The notes: generated from the sequence alone by a model not told the origin. 64,000 nucleotides of DNA from Caulobacter sp. SL161 (GCF_026672375.1 NZ_JAPPRA010000001.1:3100001-3164000), one strand, 5' to 3'; numbered from the stretch's first letter, positions 27,217-38,161 are shown. Numbers and translations are program-made.

Positions 27217-30200
27217 CAGGCCTCCCCCCACCCGCCGCCGCCCGGCGTTTCGATGACAATCACATCGCCCGCAGACACCTCGACGAGGTCGGTCGCGCCC
27301 AGGGCTTGGACCTGGCCCTCCGCGCGCTCTACCCTCGCAGATCCCAGAACCCCTGCCGCCCCGCCCTGCAGCCCGAACGGCGCCACGCGGCGGCGGTTGG
27401 ACAACAGGGTCGCGGTCATCGGCTCGCGGGATCCGATCCGGCGCACCACGCCGTCGCCGCCCCGGTTCGCGCCGGCCCCGCCCGAGCCGCGCCGGATCGA
27501 GAACGCCTCGACCAGCACCGGATAGCGCGCCTCCAGCACCTCGGGATCGGTCAGGCGGCTGTTGGTCATGTGGGTCTGGACCGCATCGGTTCCGGCGAAG
27601 TCCGGTCCCGCGCCCGAGCCGCCGCAGATGGTCTCGTAGTACTGTCGCCGATCATCGCCGAAGGTGAAGTTGTTCATCGTCCCCTGCGCCGCCGCCATGA
27701 CGCCAAGGGCGCCATAGAGCGCGTCGACCACCACCTGGCTGGTCTCGACATTGCCCGCCACCACCGCCGCCGGATAGCGCGGGCGCAGCATCGAGCCCTC
27801 GGGGATCACCAATTCGACCGGCCGCAGGCAGCCGTCGTTCATCGGGATCTCGTCATCGACCAACGTGCGGAAGACATACAGCGCCGCCGCCCGACAGATC
27901 GAGGCCGGGGCGTTGAAGTTGGTCGGGACCTGATCACTGGTCCCGGTAAAGTCGACACGCGCGGTGCGGGCGGCTTGGTCGACCGTGATCGCGACCTTCA
28001 CCACCGAGCCGTCATCCAGTTCATAGGCGAAGGCGCCGCTCTTCATCGTCGCCAGCACGCGGCGGACGGCCTCTTCGGCGTTGTCCTGGACGTGCGCCAT
28101 ATAGGCCTCGACGACGTCCAGGCCGAACTCGGCGACCATCCCGGTCAAGGCCTCGGCGCCGCGCGCGCAGGCCGCGATCTGGGCCTTGAGGTCGCCGATG
28201 TTCTGGTCGGGATTGCGGGCCGGCCACTTGCCCGAGGCCAGCAGGGCCCGGGTCTCGGCCTCACGGAAGCGGCCGCCTTCGACCAGCAGGAAGTTCTCGA
28301 TCAGAACCCCCTCCTCCTCGACCGTACGGCTGCTGGGCGGCATGGAGCCCGGCGTGATCCCGCCGATATCGCCCTGGTGACCCCGCGCGGCGACGTAGAA
28401 GCGAAGCGCGCCCTCCGCGTCGAACACCGGCATGACCACCGTCACGTCCGGCAGGTGGGTGCCCCCGTTGTAGGGCGCGTTCAGCATATAGACGTCGCCG
28501 GGCTGCATGCCGCGCCCGTCGTCACGTCGCGCCTCGCGGATGGCCCGAACGCTGTCGCCCATCGAGCCCAGGTGCACGGGCATGTGCGGCGCGTTGGCGA
28601 TCAGGTTTCCGTCGCGATCAAACAGCGCGCACGAGAAGTCGAGGCGCTCTTTGATGTTCACCGAATAGGCGGTGTTCTGCAGGGCGAACCCCATCTCCTC
28701 GGCCACGGCCATGAAGAGGTTGTTGAACACCTCCAGCATCACCGGATCGGCGTCCGTGCCGATGGCCTTGCGGCTCGCCAGAGCGACGGTTCGCTCAAGG
28801 ACGAGGTTCAGTTGCGCGTCGACGCGCGCGCGCCAGCCGGGCTCGACCACGGTGGTGCCCGTGGCTTCGCGGATGATCGCAGGCCCCGGAACCTCGGCGC
28901 CGACCGCCAGCGCTTCCCGGTCGAACACCGGCGTGGCGTGGACCTCCCCCGCCATCCGCGCCTCGACGGTGGCGAGCGCGATAGGCGCGCCCCCCGCAGC
29001 GCTGGCGCTGAAGGTTGGGCGCTCGCCCGCATCCGCGTGGCCGATCGCCTCGACCGACAGGGTCTCGACGACCAGCGGCGTCGTCGGCGAGGTGAAGCCG
29101 AAGCGACGCTGGTGCAAATCTTCGAACGTCTCGCGGACACGATCATCCAGCGGCGTGACCAGCGGCGTATCCGTGCCGGCGTACTTGACCCGCAAGCTCG
29201 CCACGGTCTCCAGCGACGCCATCGGAACGTCCTGGGCGCGCAACGCGGCCTCAGCCTCGGCGGCGAGGCGTCCCGCGCGCTCGGCCAGGTCATCGGCCTG
29301 CTCCAGAGGGCGCTCGACCGTCTCCTCGCGGATAAGGCGCAGGTCCGCCAGGCCCATGCCGTAGGCCGAAAGCACCCCGGCGAAGGGGTGGATCATCACC
29401 TTGGTCATGCCCAGGGCGTCGGCCACGAGACAGGCGTGCTGCCCGCCCGCCCCGCCGAAGCAGGCCAGCACGTAGCGGGTCACGTCATAGCCGCGCTGGA
29501 TCGAGATCTGCCGCACCGCCTTGGCCATGTTTTCGACGGCGATGGTGACGAAGCCCTCGGCGACCTCCTGCGGGGTCATCGCGCGGCCGGTCGCGGCGGC
29601 GATCTGCGCGGCCATAGCCTCGAAGCCGCGCGTGACGGCCTCGACGTCGAGCGGCTGGTCGGCGCTCGGGCCGAACACCTTCGGGAAGAACTCGGGCCGC
29701 AGCTTGCCCAGCATGACGTTGCAGTCAGTGACGGTCAGCGGCCCGCCACGGCGATAGGCCGCCGGACCCGGAACGGCGCCGGCCGAGGCCGGCCCCACCC
29801 GCAATCGCGCGCCGTCGAAGCTGCAGATCGAACCGCCGCCCGCCGCCACGGTGTGGATGTTCATCATCGGCGCGCGCATCCGCACGCCCGCCACGACGGT
29901 CTCGAAGGCCCGCTCGTACTCGCCCGCGTAGTGGCAGACGTCGGTCGAGGTGCCGCCCATGTCGAAGCCGATCACCCGATCGAACCCCGCCTCGGCCGCT
30001 GTCCGCGCCATGCCGACGACGCCGCCGGCGGGGCCGGAGAGGATGGCGTCCTTGCCCCGGAAGGCCCGCGCATCGGTGAGGCCGCCGTTCGACTGCATGA
30101 AGAGCAACCGCGTGTCGCGACCCAGCGCGTCCGCCACCTGATCGACGTAGCGACGCAGGATCGGCGACAGATAGGCGTCGACCACCGTGGTGTCGCCACG

Positions 30201-30809
30201 CCCGACCAGCTTCATCAGCGGGCTGACCTCGTGGCTGGCAGAGACTTGGGAAAAGCCGATCTCGCGCGCGATCGCCGCGACCCGCGCTTCGTGATCGGTG
30301 AAGCGGAAGCCATGCAGCAGCACGATCGCCACGGCGCGGAAGCCGGCGTCGTAGGCGGCTTGCAGCCCGACGCGAGCGGCGTCTTCGTTGAGCGGCTGCA
30401 ACACCTCTCCCTCGACGCTCATCCGCTCGTCGATCTCGACGACGCGGTCATAAAGGGCCTCGGGCTTGACGATATGGCGCTCGAACAGCTTGGGCCGCGC
30501 CTGATAGCCGATGCGCAGGGCGTCGGCGTGTCCCTTTGTGATCGCCAGGACCGTCGGCTCGCCCTTACGCTCCAGGAGCGCGTTGGTGGCGACCGTGGTG
30601 CCCATCTTCACCGCGTCGATCACGGCGCCCGCAGGCAGCAGCGCCCGCACGCCCGCCACAGCCGCGTCGGCATAGTGCTCGGGATTCTCCGACAGCAGCT
30701 TGTGGGTCACCAGCGAACCATCGGGCCGGCGCGCGACGATGTCGGTGAACGTGCCGCCCCGGTCGATCCAGAACTCCCAGCCGCGAGCGGTTTGGTCGGT
30801 GGCGGTCAT
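27216..30809 (-). CDS. 5-oxoprolinase / hydantoinase A+B fusion
   Basis: 1197 residues from the ATG at 30809 ([23 protein letters not shown]). The N-terminal ~690 residues are the hydantoinase A domain ([16 protein letters not shown]; later [11 protein letters not shown]), and the rest is hydantoinase B ([20 protein letters not shown]), joined as in eukaryote-type ATP-dependent 5-oxoprolinase. That enzyme opens 5-oxo-L-proline to glutamate using ATP. Fused forms can also act on hydantoins. Normal full length with no breaks. Co-transcribed with the downstream phosphatase. Confidence 0.95.
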   Translation of the reverse strand: MTATDQTARGWEFWIDRGGTFTDIVARRPDGSLVTHKLLSENPEHYADAAVAGVRALLPAGAVIDAVKMGTTVATNALLERKGEPTVLAITKGHADALRIGYQARPKLFERHIVKPEALYDRVVEIDERMSVEGEVLQPLNEDAARVGLQAAYDAGFRAVAIVLLHGFRFTDHEARVAAIAREIGFSQVSASHEVSPLMKLVGRGDTTVVDAYLSPILRRYVDQVADALGRDTRLLFMQSNGGLTDARAFRGKDAILSGPAGGVVGMARTAAEAGFDRVIGFDMGGTSTDVCHYAGEYERAFETVVAGVRMRAPMMNIHTVAAGGGSICSFDGARLRVGPASAGAVPGPAAYRRGGPLTVTDCNVMLGKLRPEFFPKVFGPSADQPLDVEAVTRGFEAMAAQIAAATGRAMTPQEVAEGFVTIAVENMAKAVRQISIQRGYDVTRYVLACFGGAGGQHACLVADALGMTKVMIHPFAGVLSAYGMGLADLRLIREETVERPLEQADDLAERAGRLAAEAEAALRAQDVPMASLETVASLRVKYAGTDTPLVTPLDDRVRETFEDLHQRRFGFTSPTTPLVVETLSVEAIGHADAGERPTFSASAAGGAPIALATVEARMAGEVHATPVFDREALAVGAEVPGPAIIREATGTTVVEPGWRARVDAQLNLVLERTVALASRKAIGTDADPVMLEVFNNLFMAVAEEMGFALQNTAYSVNIKERLDFSCALFDRDGNLIANAPHMPVHLGSMGDSVRAIREARRDDGRGMQPGDVYMLNAPYNGGTHLPDVTVVMPVFDAEGALRFYVAARGHQGDIGGITPGSMPPSSRTVEEEGVLIENFLLVEGGRFREAETRALLASGKWPARNPDQNIGDLKAQIAACARGAEALTGMVAEFGLDVVEAYMAHVQDNAEEAVRRVLATMKSGAFAYELDDGSVVKVAITVDQAARTARVDFTGTSDQVPTNFNAPASICRAAALYVFRTLVDDEIPMNDGCLRPVELVIPEGSMLRPRYPAAVVAGNVETSQVVVDALYGALGVMAAAQGTMNNFTFGDDRRQYYETICGGSGAGPDFAGTDAVQTHMTNSRLTDPEVLEARYPVLVEAFSIRRGSGGAGANRGGDGVVRRIGSREPMTATLLSNRRRVAPFGLQGGAAGVLGSARVERAEGQVQALGATDLVEVSAGDVIVIETPGGGGWGEA

Positions 30810-30860
30810 GAGGTGGCGGCGCTCCCTTCGCACCCCCGTCATAACGCCTCCACCACCCGT

Positions 30861-30970
30861 GTCATCCCGGAAGCCTCGCAGAGGCTATCCGGGACCCAGG
30901 GGTGACGAAGCGCCGTGCGCGCCGCCCCTGGGTCCCGGCTCCACGCGCTCCGCGCTACGGTCGGGATGAC
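30861..30970. repeat. Nested palindromic intergenic element
   Basis: Outer ends GTCATCCCGG and TCGGGATGAC (9 of 10 pairs) enclose a perfect 14-bp inner inverted repeat, CCGGGACCCAGGGG (30889) and CCCCTGGGTCCCGG (30925), plus a small AGCCTC/GAGGCT hairpin. It lies in the gap between the oxoprolinase and TMEM165 genes and has the look of a dispersed Caulobacter intergenic repeat; other copies are not in this window. Confidence 0.7.
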
Positions 30971-30984
30971 GCGCTTTGGCGGGG

Positions 30985-31560
30985 TTACTTCAGAACCCCC
31001 AGCAGTTCCGCCGCCTGCCACAGGCCCAGCAACAGGAAGATCAGCGCCGCGCCGATACGGACGTACTTCAGCGGTACGACCTTGGTCGCCGCCTCGCCCA
31101 GATAGACGGCTGGGACATTGGCCAGCATCATCCCGAAGGTGGTGCCGGCGGCGACCCAGGCGATCGACTGGAACTTGGCGCCCAAGGCCACGGTGGCGAT
31201 CTGGGTCTTGTCGCCCATCTCGACAAGGAAGAAGGCGATGGTGGTGGTCAGGAAAACGCCATAGCGCCCGGCCGCATCCCCCTCCTCGTCATCGGCCTTG
31301 TCGGGGATCAGCGCCCAGCCCGCCATGGCGATGAACGAGATGGCGATCGCCCATCGGAACCAGGCGCCGCTCAGAAAGTCGGCGACCCAGTAGCCGGCGG
31401 TCGCGGCCAGAGCGTGGTTGGCCAGCGTCGCCACCAGGATGCCCATGATGATCGGGATCGGCTTCTTGAACCGCGTGGCCAGGATGATGGCCAGGAGCTG
31501 GGTCTTGTCGCCGATCTCGGCGATGGCCACGACGAGGGTCGAGACGAACAGGCTTTCCAT
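30985..31560 (-). CDS. TMEM165/GDT1 family transporter (probable Mn2+ exporter)
   Basis: 191 residues from the ATG at 31560 (MESLFVSTLVVAIAE). Two repeats of three helices each carry the family motif E-x-G-D-K-(T/S): AEIGDKTQL near 13 and VEMGDKTQI near 110. The family exports manganese and/or calcium. A manganese-sensing yybP-ykoY riboswitch lies in its leader, which strongly supports a role in Mn2+ efflux. Monocistronic. Confidence 0.95.
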   Translation of the reverse strand: MESLFVSTLVVAIAEIGDKTQLLAIILATRFKKPIPIIMGILVATLANHALAATAGYWVADFLSGAWFRWAIAISFIAMAGWALIPDKADDEEGDAAGRYGVFLTTTIAFFLVEMGDKTQIATVALGAKFQSIAWVAAGTTFGMMLANVPAVYLGEAATKVVPLKYVRIGAALIFLLLGLWQAAELLGVLK

Positions 31561-31573
31561 GAAAACAGTCCTC

Positions 31574-31615
31574 GGGCCGGGCGCATGCCAATAGCGTCGA
31601 TACCTCACCCGGCCC
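31574..31615 (-). promoter_or_regulatory. Expression-platform hairpin of the Mn2+ riboswitch
   Basis: Stem GGGCCGGGTG / CGCCCGGCCC (10 pairs, one wobble) just ahead of GAGGA and the ATG of the transporter. Its place between aptamer and ribosome-binding site suggests control of translation; the mechanism is inferred. Confidence 0.55.
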
Positions 31616-31630
31616 GGATGACGATCGGCG

Positions 31631-31748
31631 CCATTGGTCTCGCCAAGGAAGCTGCAAGTCCGCTTCCCTTCCCCGCGCCATGGATCAGAGATCCAAGTGT
31701 GTTGACGGCGGGGCCCGCTGATAGGCGCGGGCGGCTACTCCCCAAAGG
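31631..31748 (-). promoter_or_regulatory. yybP-ykoY manganese riboswitch
   Basis: Minus-strand leader of the TMEM165 gene. The aptamer starts CCTTTGGGGAGTAGC (the conserved GGGGAGUAG loop), contains CCGTCAACA in the second arm, and closes with GGCGAGACCAATGG; CCTTTGG and CCAATGG form P1. These are the defining elements of the Mn2+-sensing yybP-ykoY family, which turns on manganese efflux genes. Confidence 0.9.
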
Positions 31749-31786
31749 TGGGCGGGCGTGTAGCGGTTTGTCGGCGTCGGGTCAAT

Positions 31787-31957
31787 TCCTCCTCACCTCC
31801 ACCACACCCGCATCGCGGGGGAGCTGGCGCGGCGCGTATCCGCGCCGTGACAGAGGGGGCGCTTCGCAAACAGCGCCCCTCCGTGGAGCCTGTCCTCCGG
31901 CGCGCGCTTCGCGCGACCCGGGGGCGGTCCCCCTACCCCTTTTCACGGGGGAGGATG
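31787..31957. repeat. Multi-hairpin GC-rich intergenic element
   Basis: A run of short inverted repeats fills the gap between the riboswitch gene and the DUF2793 gene: GGCGCGG/CCGCGCC at 31826-31846, GGGGCGCT/AGCGCCCC just after, and a GCGCGC palindrome. It has the look of a dispersed REP-like element. No coding signal. Confidence 0.5.
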
Positions 31958-32695
31958 CTAAACCGCCGCCGGCGCGTCGAAGCGCAGGACGTGGATCGCC
32001 ACGCGCACCTTGCCGCCGACGAAGTTCCCGCTCACCGCCGTCAGCACCACCGGCGTATCAGCGTAGAAGGCCGTCGGCCCCACGACCCCGACATTGCTGG
32101 CGTTCTTGGCCACGCCCAGCGCGCCGCCGAACTTGCTGGCCTCGCCCGCGACGCCGCAGTTGTAGGCGGTCGCGCCGGTGATCGCGGCCGTGGTCCGGGT
32201 CGAGACCGCCAGCACGATGGCGCGGCTGGGGATGACGATGGTGGTCGCCGTCGACGCGCCCGAGAGCGTCACCTCCTGCTCGAGGATCTCCAGCCGGGTG
32301 TTGGCAAGACCGGGCGAGGTCGCGGCGATCGTGCTGCGGAACGTCGCCGACAGCGGCGTCCAGGCCGCGCCGTCGAAGGCGACCACCTGGTTCTCGTCCT
32401 TGACCCAGGCCAGCACGCCCTCGGCGGGGGCCAGGGCCTCCCAGGCGCCGACCTCGAACCGCATCAGGGTCCCGGCGGACTGACCCGCCCACGCCGCACC
32501 AGTGGCCCCGGCGGGCAGGATCCAGACGCCGCCCGCGACCGGAGTAGCAGGCTGCGCCGCGAGCGCGCGGCTTTCCACCGCCAGTTGGACCAGACCGTCC
32601 AGCCGGGCGAGGCTATCATTGATGGGAATGTGCTTCTGGGCCTGTGCGGCGACCACATAGGGCAGGCCAAGGCGGGGCGTGACATCGTCGAACAT
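31958..32695 (-). CDS. DUF2793 domain-containing protein
   Basis: 245 residues. The N-terminus MFDDVTPRLGLPYVVAAQAQKHI matches DUF2793, a domain of alphaproteobacterial phage and gene-transfer-agent tail regions; the part from about 130 (TRLEILEQEVTLSGASTAT) is a jelly-roll-like C-terminal half. No other structural phage gene is present, so this is a stand-alone or relic copy rather than part of a prophage. Function unproven. Confidence 0.88.
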   Translation of the reverse strand: MFDDVTPRLGLPYVVAAQAQKHIPINDSLARLDGLVQLAVESRALAAQPATPVAGGVWILPAGATGAAWAGQSAGTLMRFEVGAWEALAPAEGVLAWVKDENQVVAFDGAAWTPLSATFRSTIAATSPGLANTRLEILEQEVTLSGASTATTIVIPSRAIVLAVSTRTTAAITGATAYNCGVAGEASKFGGALGVAKNASNVGVVGPTAFYADTPVVLTAVSGNFVGGKVRVAIHVLRFDAPAAV

Positions 32696-32751
32696 GGGCG
32701 GCTCCGAGCGGGGTTGAAATCCGCTCCAAGCATCGGGCCGCCGCGAAGGGC

Positions 32752-32775
32752 GGGGACGGAAGCTGTTCCGTCCCC
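32752..32775 (-). terminator. Terminator after nitronate monooxygenase gene
   Basis: Perfect 10-bp inverted repeat GGGGACGGAA / TTCCGTCCCC, 4-nt loop, 14 bases past the stop codon. No clear T run. Confidence 0.6.
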
Positions 32776-32788
32776 GTGACCCACCCGG

Positions 32789-33796
32789 CTATTCGGCGGC
32801 GAAAGCCAAGTGTTTTCCGGCGGTAAACGCCGTCTTGGCGGCCAGTTCGGCCTTGGCTTGCTCATACTCCGCCGCGAACTTGGCGACGAGTTCGCCGGCG
32901 GTCAGCACGTTGTCAATCGCGCCGATGCCCTGGCCGCAGCCCCAGATATCGCGCCAGGCCTTGGCCTCCTGGTTGCCGCCCGAGCCGAAGTTCATCTTCG
33001 ACGGATCGCTTTCCGGCAGGTTGTCGGGGTCGAGGCCCGCCTTGATGACCGACGGCCGCAGGTAGTTGCCGTGCACGCCGGTGAAGAGGTTCGAATACAG
33101 GATGTCGTCCGCCTTGCTGTCGACGATCATCTGCTTGTAGCCCTCGACCGCGTTGGCTTCCTTCGTGGCGATGAAGGCCGAGCCGACATAGGCCAGGTCC
33201 GCGCCCATGGCCTGGGCCGCCAGGATCGAGCGGCCCGAGGCGATCGAGCCCGACAAGGCCACCGGACCGTCGAACCACTGGCGGATTTCCTGGATCAGCG
33301 CGAACGGCGACAGCGTGCCGGCGTGGCCGCCGGCGCCGGCGGCGACCGGGATCAGGCCATCGGCGCCCTTTTCGATCGCCTTGCGCGCGAAGCGGTCGGT
33401 GATGACGTCATGCAGGGTGATGCCGCCATACGAATGGATCGCCTGGTTCACGTCCTCGCGGGCGCCCAGCGAGGTGATGACCAGCGGCACCTTGTACTTC
33501 ACGCACATGGCGATGTCGTCTTCGAGGCGGTTGTTCGTCTTGTGGACGATCTGGTTCACCGCGAACGGCGCCGACGGCATGTCGGGGTTGGCCTTGTCCC
33601 AGGCCGCCAGTTCCTCGGTGATCCGGGCCAGCCATTCGTCTAGCTGCGACAGCGGGCGCGCGTTCAGCGACGGGAACGACCCGACGATGCCCGCCTTGCA
33701 CTGGGCGATCACCAGGTCCGGATTGCTGATGATGAACAGCGGCGAGGCGATGACCGGAAGGCGCAGGCGGTCGCGCAGGATCGGCGGCAGGGCCAT
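32789..33796 (-). CDS. Nitronate monooxygenase family protein
   Basis: 335 residues from the ATG at 33796 (MALPPILRDRLRLPVIASPLF). FMN-dependent TIM barrel of the 2-nitropropane dioxygenase family: AAGAGGHAG is the flavin phosphate loop with the catalytic histidine, GPVALSGSIASG and GADLAYVGSAF follow. Family members oxidise nitronates or act as enoyl reductases; substrate undetermined. Divergent from the mutase genes, with an inverted repeat in the shared upstream region. Confidence 0.92.
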   Translation of the reverse strand: MALPPILRDRLRLPVIASPLFIISNPDLVIAQCKAGIVGSFPSLNARPLSQLDEWLARITEELAAWDKANPDMPSAPFAVNQIVHKTNNRLEDDIAMCVKYKVPLVITSLGAREDVNQAIHSYGGITLHDVITDRFARKAIEKGADGLIPVAAGAGGHAGTLSPFALIQEIRQWFDGPVALSGSIASGRSILAAQAMGADLAYVGSAFIATKEANAVEGYKQMIVDSKADDILYSNLFTGVHGNYLRPSVIKAGLDPDNLPESDPSKMNFGSGGNQEAKAWRDIWGCGQGIGAIDNVLTAGELVAKFAAEYEQAKAELAAKTAFTAGKHLAFAAE

Positions 33797-33838
33797 GGAG
33801 AAGCTCCCTTTTGGAGGTCGGCTTGAGACGCCGAATAT

Positions 33839-33853
33839 CTGATCAGCGATCAG
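33839..33853. promoter_or_regulatory. Inverted repeat CTGATC-N3-GATCAG
   Basis: Dyad CTGATCAGCGATCAG 43 bases upstream of the nitronate monooxygenase start, in the gap shared with mutA. It could bind a dimeric repressor; no other support. Confidence 0.35.
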
Positions 33854-33956
33854 CTTAAACAACTGTTTGGCCTGGACGCAAGGCTTGACGGCCCTAGCGG
33901 CAGGGGCGCATCACGATCAAAAATAGAAGAATGCTGCAGTGCAGGAGAGAGACGCT

Positions 33957-35420
33957 TTGACCGAGGCGATGACGCCCCTGGCCGAGGACTTCGGCGCCCA
34001 AGGCGACGCGGCGACCCGCGCGCGCTGGATGGCCCTGGTCGAGAAGACCCTGAAGGGTCAAAGCTTCGAAGACGCGCTCACCGTCAAGACGCCGGACGGC
34101 CTGACCATACAGCCCCTCTACACGGCCGAAGACGGCGTGGCCGTGGCGCGCGACCTGCGCGCGCGGGACACGCATCGCCCCTGGGACCTGCGGATGCGCG
34201 CGGCCCACCCCGATCCGACCCGCGCGGCCAAGGACGTTCTGACCGACCTCGAAGGCGGCGCGGCTTCAGTGCTGCTGCAGATCGATCCGACCGGCGCGAA
34301 CGGCGTCGCGGTCGGCTCGGCCGATGACCTCGGCAAGGCCCTGTCGGGCGTGTTGCTGGACCTCGCGCCCGTCGCGCTCGATGCAGGCTTCCTGGGCCCC
34401 AAGGCCGCCGACTGGCTGGGCGCGCTGGCCAAGGCCGCGCCGAATGCGCCGCTGGCCTTCCACCTCGATCCGCTGACGGCCTTCGCCCAGGCCGGCGCCA
34501 GCCCCGGTCCGATCGAAAGCCACGTCTTCAACGCCGCGACCGTGGCGACGCGGCTGTCGACGACCTACGCCAAGGCCAGCCTGTTCTTGGGCACGGGCCG
34601 CGCCGCGCACGAGGCGGGCGGCTCCAATGTCGAGGAACTGGCCCTGATGACGGCCAGCGCTCTTACCTACGCCAAGGCCCTGGTCCGCTCGGGCCTGACG
34701 ACTGAGGAGGCGTTCGGCCGCATCGTCCTGGGCGTCAGCCTGGACGGCGAATACTTCACCGGCGTCGCCAAGGTGCGCGCGGCCAAGGCCATCTGGGCGC
34801 GGCTCACCGAGTCGTGCGGCGTCACCGTCGCTCCGACCATCGAGGCCCGCTCCTCGCGGCGCATGCTGGCCAAGGCTGACGCCTGGACCAACCTCTTGCG
34901 CCTGACCTCGGCCGGGTTCGCCGGCGCGGTCGGCGGCGCGGACGCCATCGTGCTGGACGCCTTCACCGACGCGATCGGCCTGCCCACCGCCTTCGCCCGC
35001 CGCCAGGCCCGCAACACCCAGCTCGTCCTGATGGAGGAGAGCCACCTGGGCCGCGTCGCCGATCCGGCCGGCGGCGCCTGGTACCTCGACAGCCTGACCG
35101 ACCAGTTGGCCCGCGCGGCCTGGGCGTCTTTCCAGGCCATCGAGGCCGCCGGCGGGGTCATCAAGGCGCTGGAGAGCGGCCTTGTCGCTGACGCCGTCGC
35201 CAAGACGCGCGCGGCCCAAGAGTCCGCCTACGCCGACAAGAGCCGCAAGATTCTTGGCGTCACCGTCTTCCCCAACGCCGACGACAAGCCGCCGGAGGTC
35301 GAGACGCCCGATCCGTCCGCCTTCGCCGTCCAAGGCCCTGACGTCCGCCTGCCGGGTCCGGACAGCCACTGCCCGGCCCTGACGCCCGTCCGCTTCGCCG
35401 CCGCCTTCGAGGGAGCCTGA
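33957..35420 (+). CDS. mutA: Methylmalonyl-CoA mutase small subunit
   Basis: 487 residues from the TTG at 33957, chosen because AGGAGAGA lies at a good distance; a GTG at 33939 and an ATG at 33969 are also in frame. It holds the mutase barrel ([21 protein letters not shown], split here) but ends without a B12 domain, as the small subunit does. With the large subunit it interconverts methylmalonyl-CoA and succinyl-CoA for propionate use. Four bases separate it from mutB. Confidence 0.93.
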   Translation: MTEAMTPLAEDFGAQGDAATRARWMALVEKTLKGQSFEDALTVKTPDGLTIQPLYTAEDGVAVARDLRARDTHRPWDLRMRAAHPDPTRAAKDVLTDLEGGAASVLLQIDPTGANGVAVGSADDLGKALSGVLLDLAPVALDAGFLGPKAADWLGALAKAAPNAPLAFHLDPLTAFAQAGASPGPIESHVFNAATVATRLSTTYAKASLFLGTGRAAHEAGGSNVEELALMTASALTYAKALVRSGLTTEEAFGRIVLGVSLDGEYFTGVAKVRAAKAIWARLTESCGVTVAPTIEARSSRRMLAKADAWTNLLRLTSAGFAGAVGGADAIVLDAFTDAIGLPTAFARRQARNTQLVLMEESHLGRVADPAGGAWYLDSLTDQLARAAWASFQAIEAAGGVIKALESGLVADAVAKTRAAQESAYADKSRKILGVTVFPNADDKPPEVETPDPSAFAVQGPDVRLPGPDSHCPALTPVRFAAAFEGA

Positions 35421-35424
35421 GCTC

Positions 35425-37575
35425 ATGAGCACGTTCCCCGACTTCACCAAGATCGACTTCGCCGAAGTCACCGCCCCGGCCGCCCCGAAGGGCGAGGCCT
35501 GGAACACGCCTGAAGGCGTCGCTGTGGCTCCGGCCTTCGACGCGCAAGATGTCGCCGGGCTGGACTTCACTGGCGGCTTCCCGGGTGTCGCGCCGTTCGT
35601 GCGCGGCCCCTACCCGACCATGTACGTGACCAACCCGTGGACGGTGCGTCAGTACGCGGGCTTCTCGACGGCGGAAGACTCCAACGCGTTCTATCGGCGC
35701 AACCTGGCGGCCGGTCAGATGGGCCTGTCGGTGGCCTTCGACCTGGCCACCCACCGCGGCTATGACAGCGACCACGAGCGAGTGAAGGGCGATGTCGGCA
35801 TGGCGGGCGTGGCCATCGACTCGATCCTGGACATGCGCACGCTGTTTTCCGGCATCCCGCTCGACAAGATGAGCGTGTCGATGACCATGAACGGCGCGGT
35901 GCTGCCGATCCTGGCGCTCTATATCGTCGCGGCCGAGGAACAGGGCGTCAGCCCCGACAAGCTCTCGGGGACGATCCAGAACGATATCCTCAAAGAGTTC
36001 ATGGTGCGGAACACCTACATCTATCCGCCCGCGCCCTCGATGCGGATCATCTCGGACATCTTTTCATACACTTCGAGCAATATGCCGAAGTTCAACTCGA
36101 TCTCTATCAGCGGCTATCACATGCAGGAGGCCGGGGCGACGGCCGACCTGGAGCTGGCCTACACCCTGGCCGACGGCGTCGAGTACGCCCGCGCCGGCGT
36201 CGCGGCCGGCATGAGCATCGACGCCTTCGCGCCGCGCCTGTCGTTCTTCTGGGCCATCGGCATGAACTACTTCATGGAAGTGGCCAAGATGCGCGCCGCG
36301 CGCCTGCTGTGGGCCCGTCTGATGAAGCGCGAGTTCGATCCCAAGGACGACCGCTCGCTGTCCCTGCGCACGCACAGCCAGACCTCGGGCTGGTCGCTGG
36401 CGGCGCAGGACGTGTTCAACAACGTCGCCCGCACCTGCGTCGAGGCCATGGCCGCCGTGAACGGCCAGACCCAGAGCCTGCACACCAACAGCCTGGACGA
36501 AGCCCTGGCCCTGCCGACCGACTTCTCGGCCCGGATCAGCCGCAACACCCAGCTGTTCCTGCAGATGGAGAGCGGTACGACCCGCGTCGCCGACCCCTGG
36601 GGCGGCAGCTACTATGTCGAACGCCTGACCTACGAACTGGCCCAGAAGGCCCTGGCCCATATCGAAGAGGTCGAGGCGCTGGGCGGCATGGCCAAGGCCA
36701 TCGAGCAGGGCCTGCCCAAGCTCCGTATCGAGGAAGCCGCCGCCCGCACCCAGGCCCGCATCGACAGCGGCAAGCAGAGCGTGGTCGGCGTCAACCGCTA
36801 CAAGCCCGAGGTCGCCGACGACATCCCGGTGCTGAAGGTCGACAACAGCGCAGTGCGCGCCGCCCAGCTGGAGAAGCTGGCCCGCCTAAAGGCCGAACGC
36901 GATCCGGCCGCCACCGAAGCGGCCTTGAAGGCGCTGGAGGACGGCGCGCGAGGCAATGGGAACCTGCTGGCCCTGGCCGTCGATGCCGCCCGCGCCAAGG
37001 CCACGGTCGGCGAGATCAGCTATGCGCTGGAGAAGGTGTTCGGTCGTCACCGCGCCGAGATCAAGTCGATCCAGGGGGTCTATATGAAGGAGGCCGGCAA
37101 CGATCCGACGACGGCTCGCGCCAAGGCCATGGTCGAGGCTTTCGAGCAGGCCGACGGCCGCCGTCCCCGCATCCTCATCGCCAAGATGGGCCAGGACGGT
37201 CACGACCGCGGCCAGAAAGTGATCGCCACGGCCTTCGCCGATCTCGGCTTCGACGTCGACATCGGCCCACTGTTCCAGACGCCCGCCGAGGCCGCCCGCC
37301 AGGCGGTGGAGAACGACGTCCACGTGGTGGGCGCCAGCTCACTCGCGGCGGGTCACCTGACCCTGGCCCCGGAGCTGAAGGCCGAGCTCGCCAAGCAGGG
37401 CCGCGACGACATCCTGATGGTCGTGGGTGGGGTCATTCCGCCCCAGGACTTCCAGGCCCTTCGCGACGCCGGCGCGGCGGCGATCTTCCCGCCCGGCACG
37501 GTGATCGCTGAGGCGGCCATCGAGCTGCTGGATCAGTTGAACCGACAGCTGGGCTACACCCAAGCGGTCGCCTGA
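35425..37575 (+). CDS. scpA: Methylmalonyl-CoA mutase large subunit
   Basis: 716 residues, full length (also called mutB). The barrel is recognised by [34 protein letters not shown] and [11 protein letters not shown]. The C-terminal cobalamin domain (from about 585) has DGHDRG, with the histidine that ligates cobalt. Its last 44 codons are repeated as a diverged fragment at 38162-38293. The start ATG follows mutA closely, so both are one operon. Confidence 0.97.
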   Translation: MSTFPDFTKIDFAEVTAPAAPKGEAWNTPEGVAVAPAFDAQDVAGLDFTGGFPGVAPFVRGPYPTMYVTNPWTVRQYAGFSTAEDSNAFYRRNLAAGQMGLSVAFDLATHRGYDSDHERVKGDVGMAGVAIDSILDMRTLFSGIPLDKMSVSMTMNGAVLPILALYIVAAEEQGVSPDKLSGTIQNDILKEFMVRNTYIYPPAPSMRIISDIFSYTSSNMPKFNSISISGYHMQEAGATADLELAYTLADGVEYARAGVAAGMSIDAFAPRLSFFWAIGMNYFMEVAKMRAARLLWARLMKREFDPKDDRSLSLRTHSQTSGWSLAAQDVFNNVARTCVEAMAAVNGQTQSLHTNSLDEALALPTDFSARISRNTQLFLQMESGTTRVADPWGGSYYVERLTYELAQKALAHIEEVEALGGMAKAIEQGLPKLRIEEAAARTQARIDSGKQSVVGVNRYKPEVADDIPVLKVDNSAVRAAQLEKLARLKAERDPAATEAALKALEDGARGNGNLLALAVDAARAKATVGEISYALEKVFGRHRAEIKSIQGVYMKEAGNDPTTARAKAMVEAFEQADGRRPRILIAKMGQDGHDRGQKVIATAFADLGFDVDIGPLFQTPAEAARQAVENDVHVVGASSLAAGHLTLAPELKAELAKQGRDDILMVVGGVIPPQDFQALRDAGAAAIFPPGTVIAEAAIELLDQLNRQLGYTQAVA

Positions 37576-37632
37576 GCCGCTTGCCGACCGCGAGCGTCAA
37601 TGTAACCCCCGGTGGCAAACCCGAAGGTTCAC

Positions 37633-38085
37633 ATGTCAAGATCGTTGAAGAGAACAACCCGTCTCCGCGTCGTCTTGGCATTGGTGTTCGCGTTTGTGCT
37701 CCCGGGACTCTTGCTGGGAGAGGCCTACTATCTTCTGGATCCTTCAGTAGGCCGCGAGGAGACGGGGCCTGGCTTCGCCGTGATAGGCGTTGTGTTCGGC
37801 TTCTTTTTGGGTTGGCCCTTTGTCCTGGGCGCGGCCGTCGCCTGGAGCATTCTGGACAGTCTGGAGAGACACTTTGCCTGGACTGCGGCCTTGGTCGGCG
37901 TTCTGACCGGGCTCGCCGTCTCCGCCTATGCCTTCCGCAATGGCATGTTTCAGACTCAGCCCGTCGCCTACCCTCTTTGCGCGGCGATCGGACTGGCGAC
38001 AGGTCTTGGCGTCTGGTGGATCGCTTACGGTCGCCAAAGCCGGCTGCCCGTAAAGCTCGCGCCAAAGACGCGGCTCGTCCTCTAA
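37633..38085 (+). CDS. Small integral membrane protein
   Basis: 150 residues from the ATG at 37633 (MSRSLKRTTRLRVVLALVF), preceded by GAAGG; a GTG seven codons upstream is possible. Four hydrophobic helices alternate with short loops, and the basic N- and C-termini point to cytoplasmic ends. I recognise no family. Its stop overlaps by two bases the duplicated 3' end of a DUF4112 gene, just as the Uma2 gene does at the intact copy, so this is one of two alternative cassettes at the same spot. Confidence 0.7.
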   Translation: MSRSLKRTTRLRVVLALVFAFVLPGLLLGEAYYLLDPSVGREETGPGFAVIGVVFGFFLGWPFVLGAAVAWSILDSLERHFAWTAALVGVLTGLAVSAYAFRNGMFQTQPVAYPLCAAIGLATGLGVWWIAYGRQSRLPVKLAPKTRLVL

Positions 38086-38152
38086 CCGCCCTTCTTGCGG
38101 AACATCCCACGCTTGTGTTGGAGCGCTCTAAGGCGATGTGGTCGGGCAGCCC
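38082..38152 (-). pseudogene. 3' fragment of a DUF4112 gene
   Basis: About 71 bases that match the 3' end of the intact DUF4112 gene (38909-38980) at roughly 85-90% by eye, with one single-base deletion. It starts at the same stop codon, CTA on the plus strand. It is a remnant, not expressed. Confidence 0.85.
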
Positions 38153-38161
38153 TTAGCGGCT

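Noticed and set aside
27306-30905. Very long open frame (about 1200 codons) opposite the 5-oxoprolinase gene
   Set aside because: It mirrors the real gene in the complementary frame; composition is His/Arg/Gly-rich with no domain. High GC removes stop codons on the opposite strand.
31958-32695. Prophage or gene-transfer-agent cluster
   Set aside because: Only the DUF2793 protein is phage-like; no capsid, terminase, tail or integrase gene is nearby.
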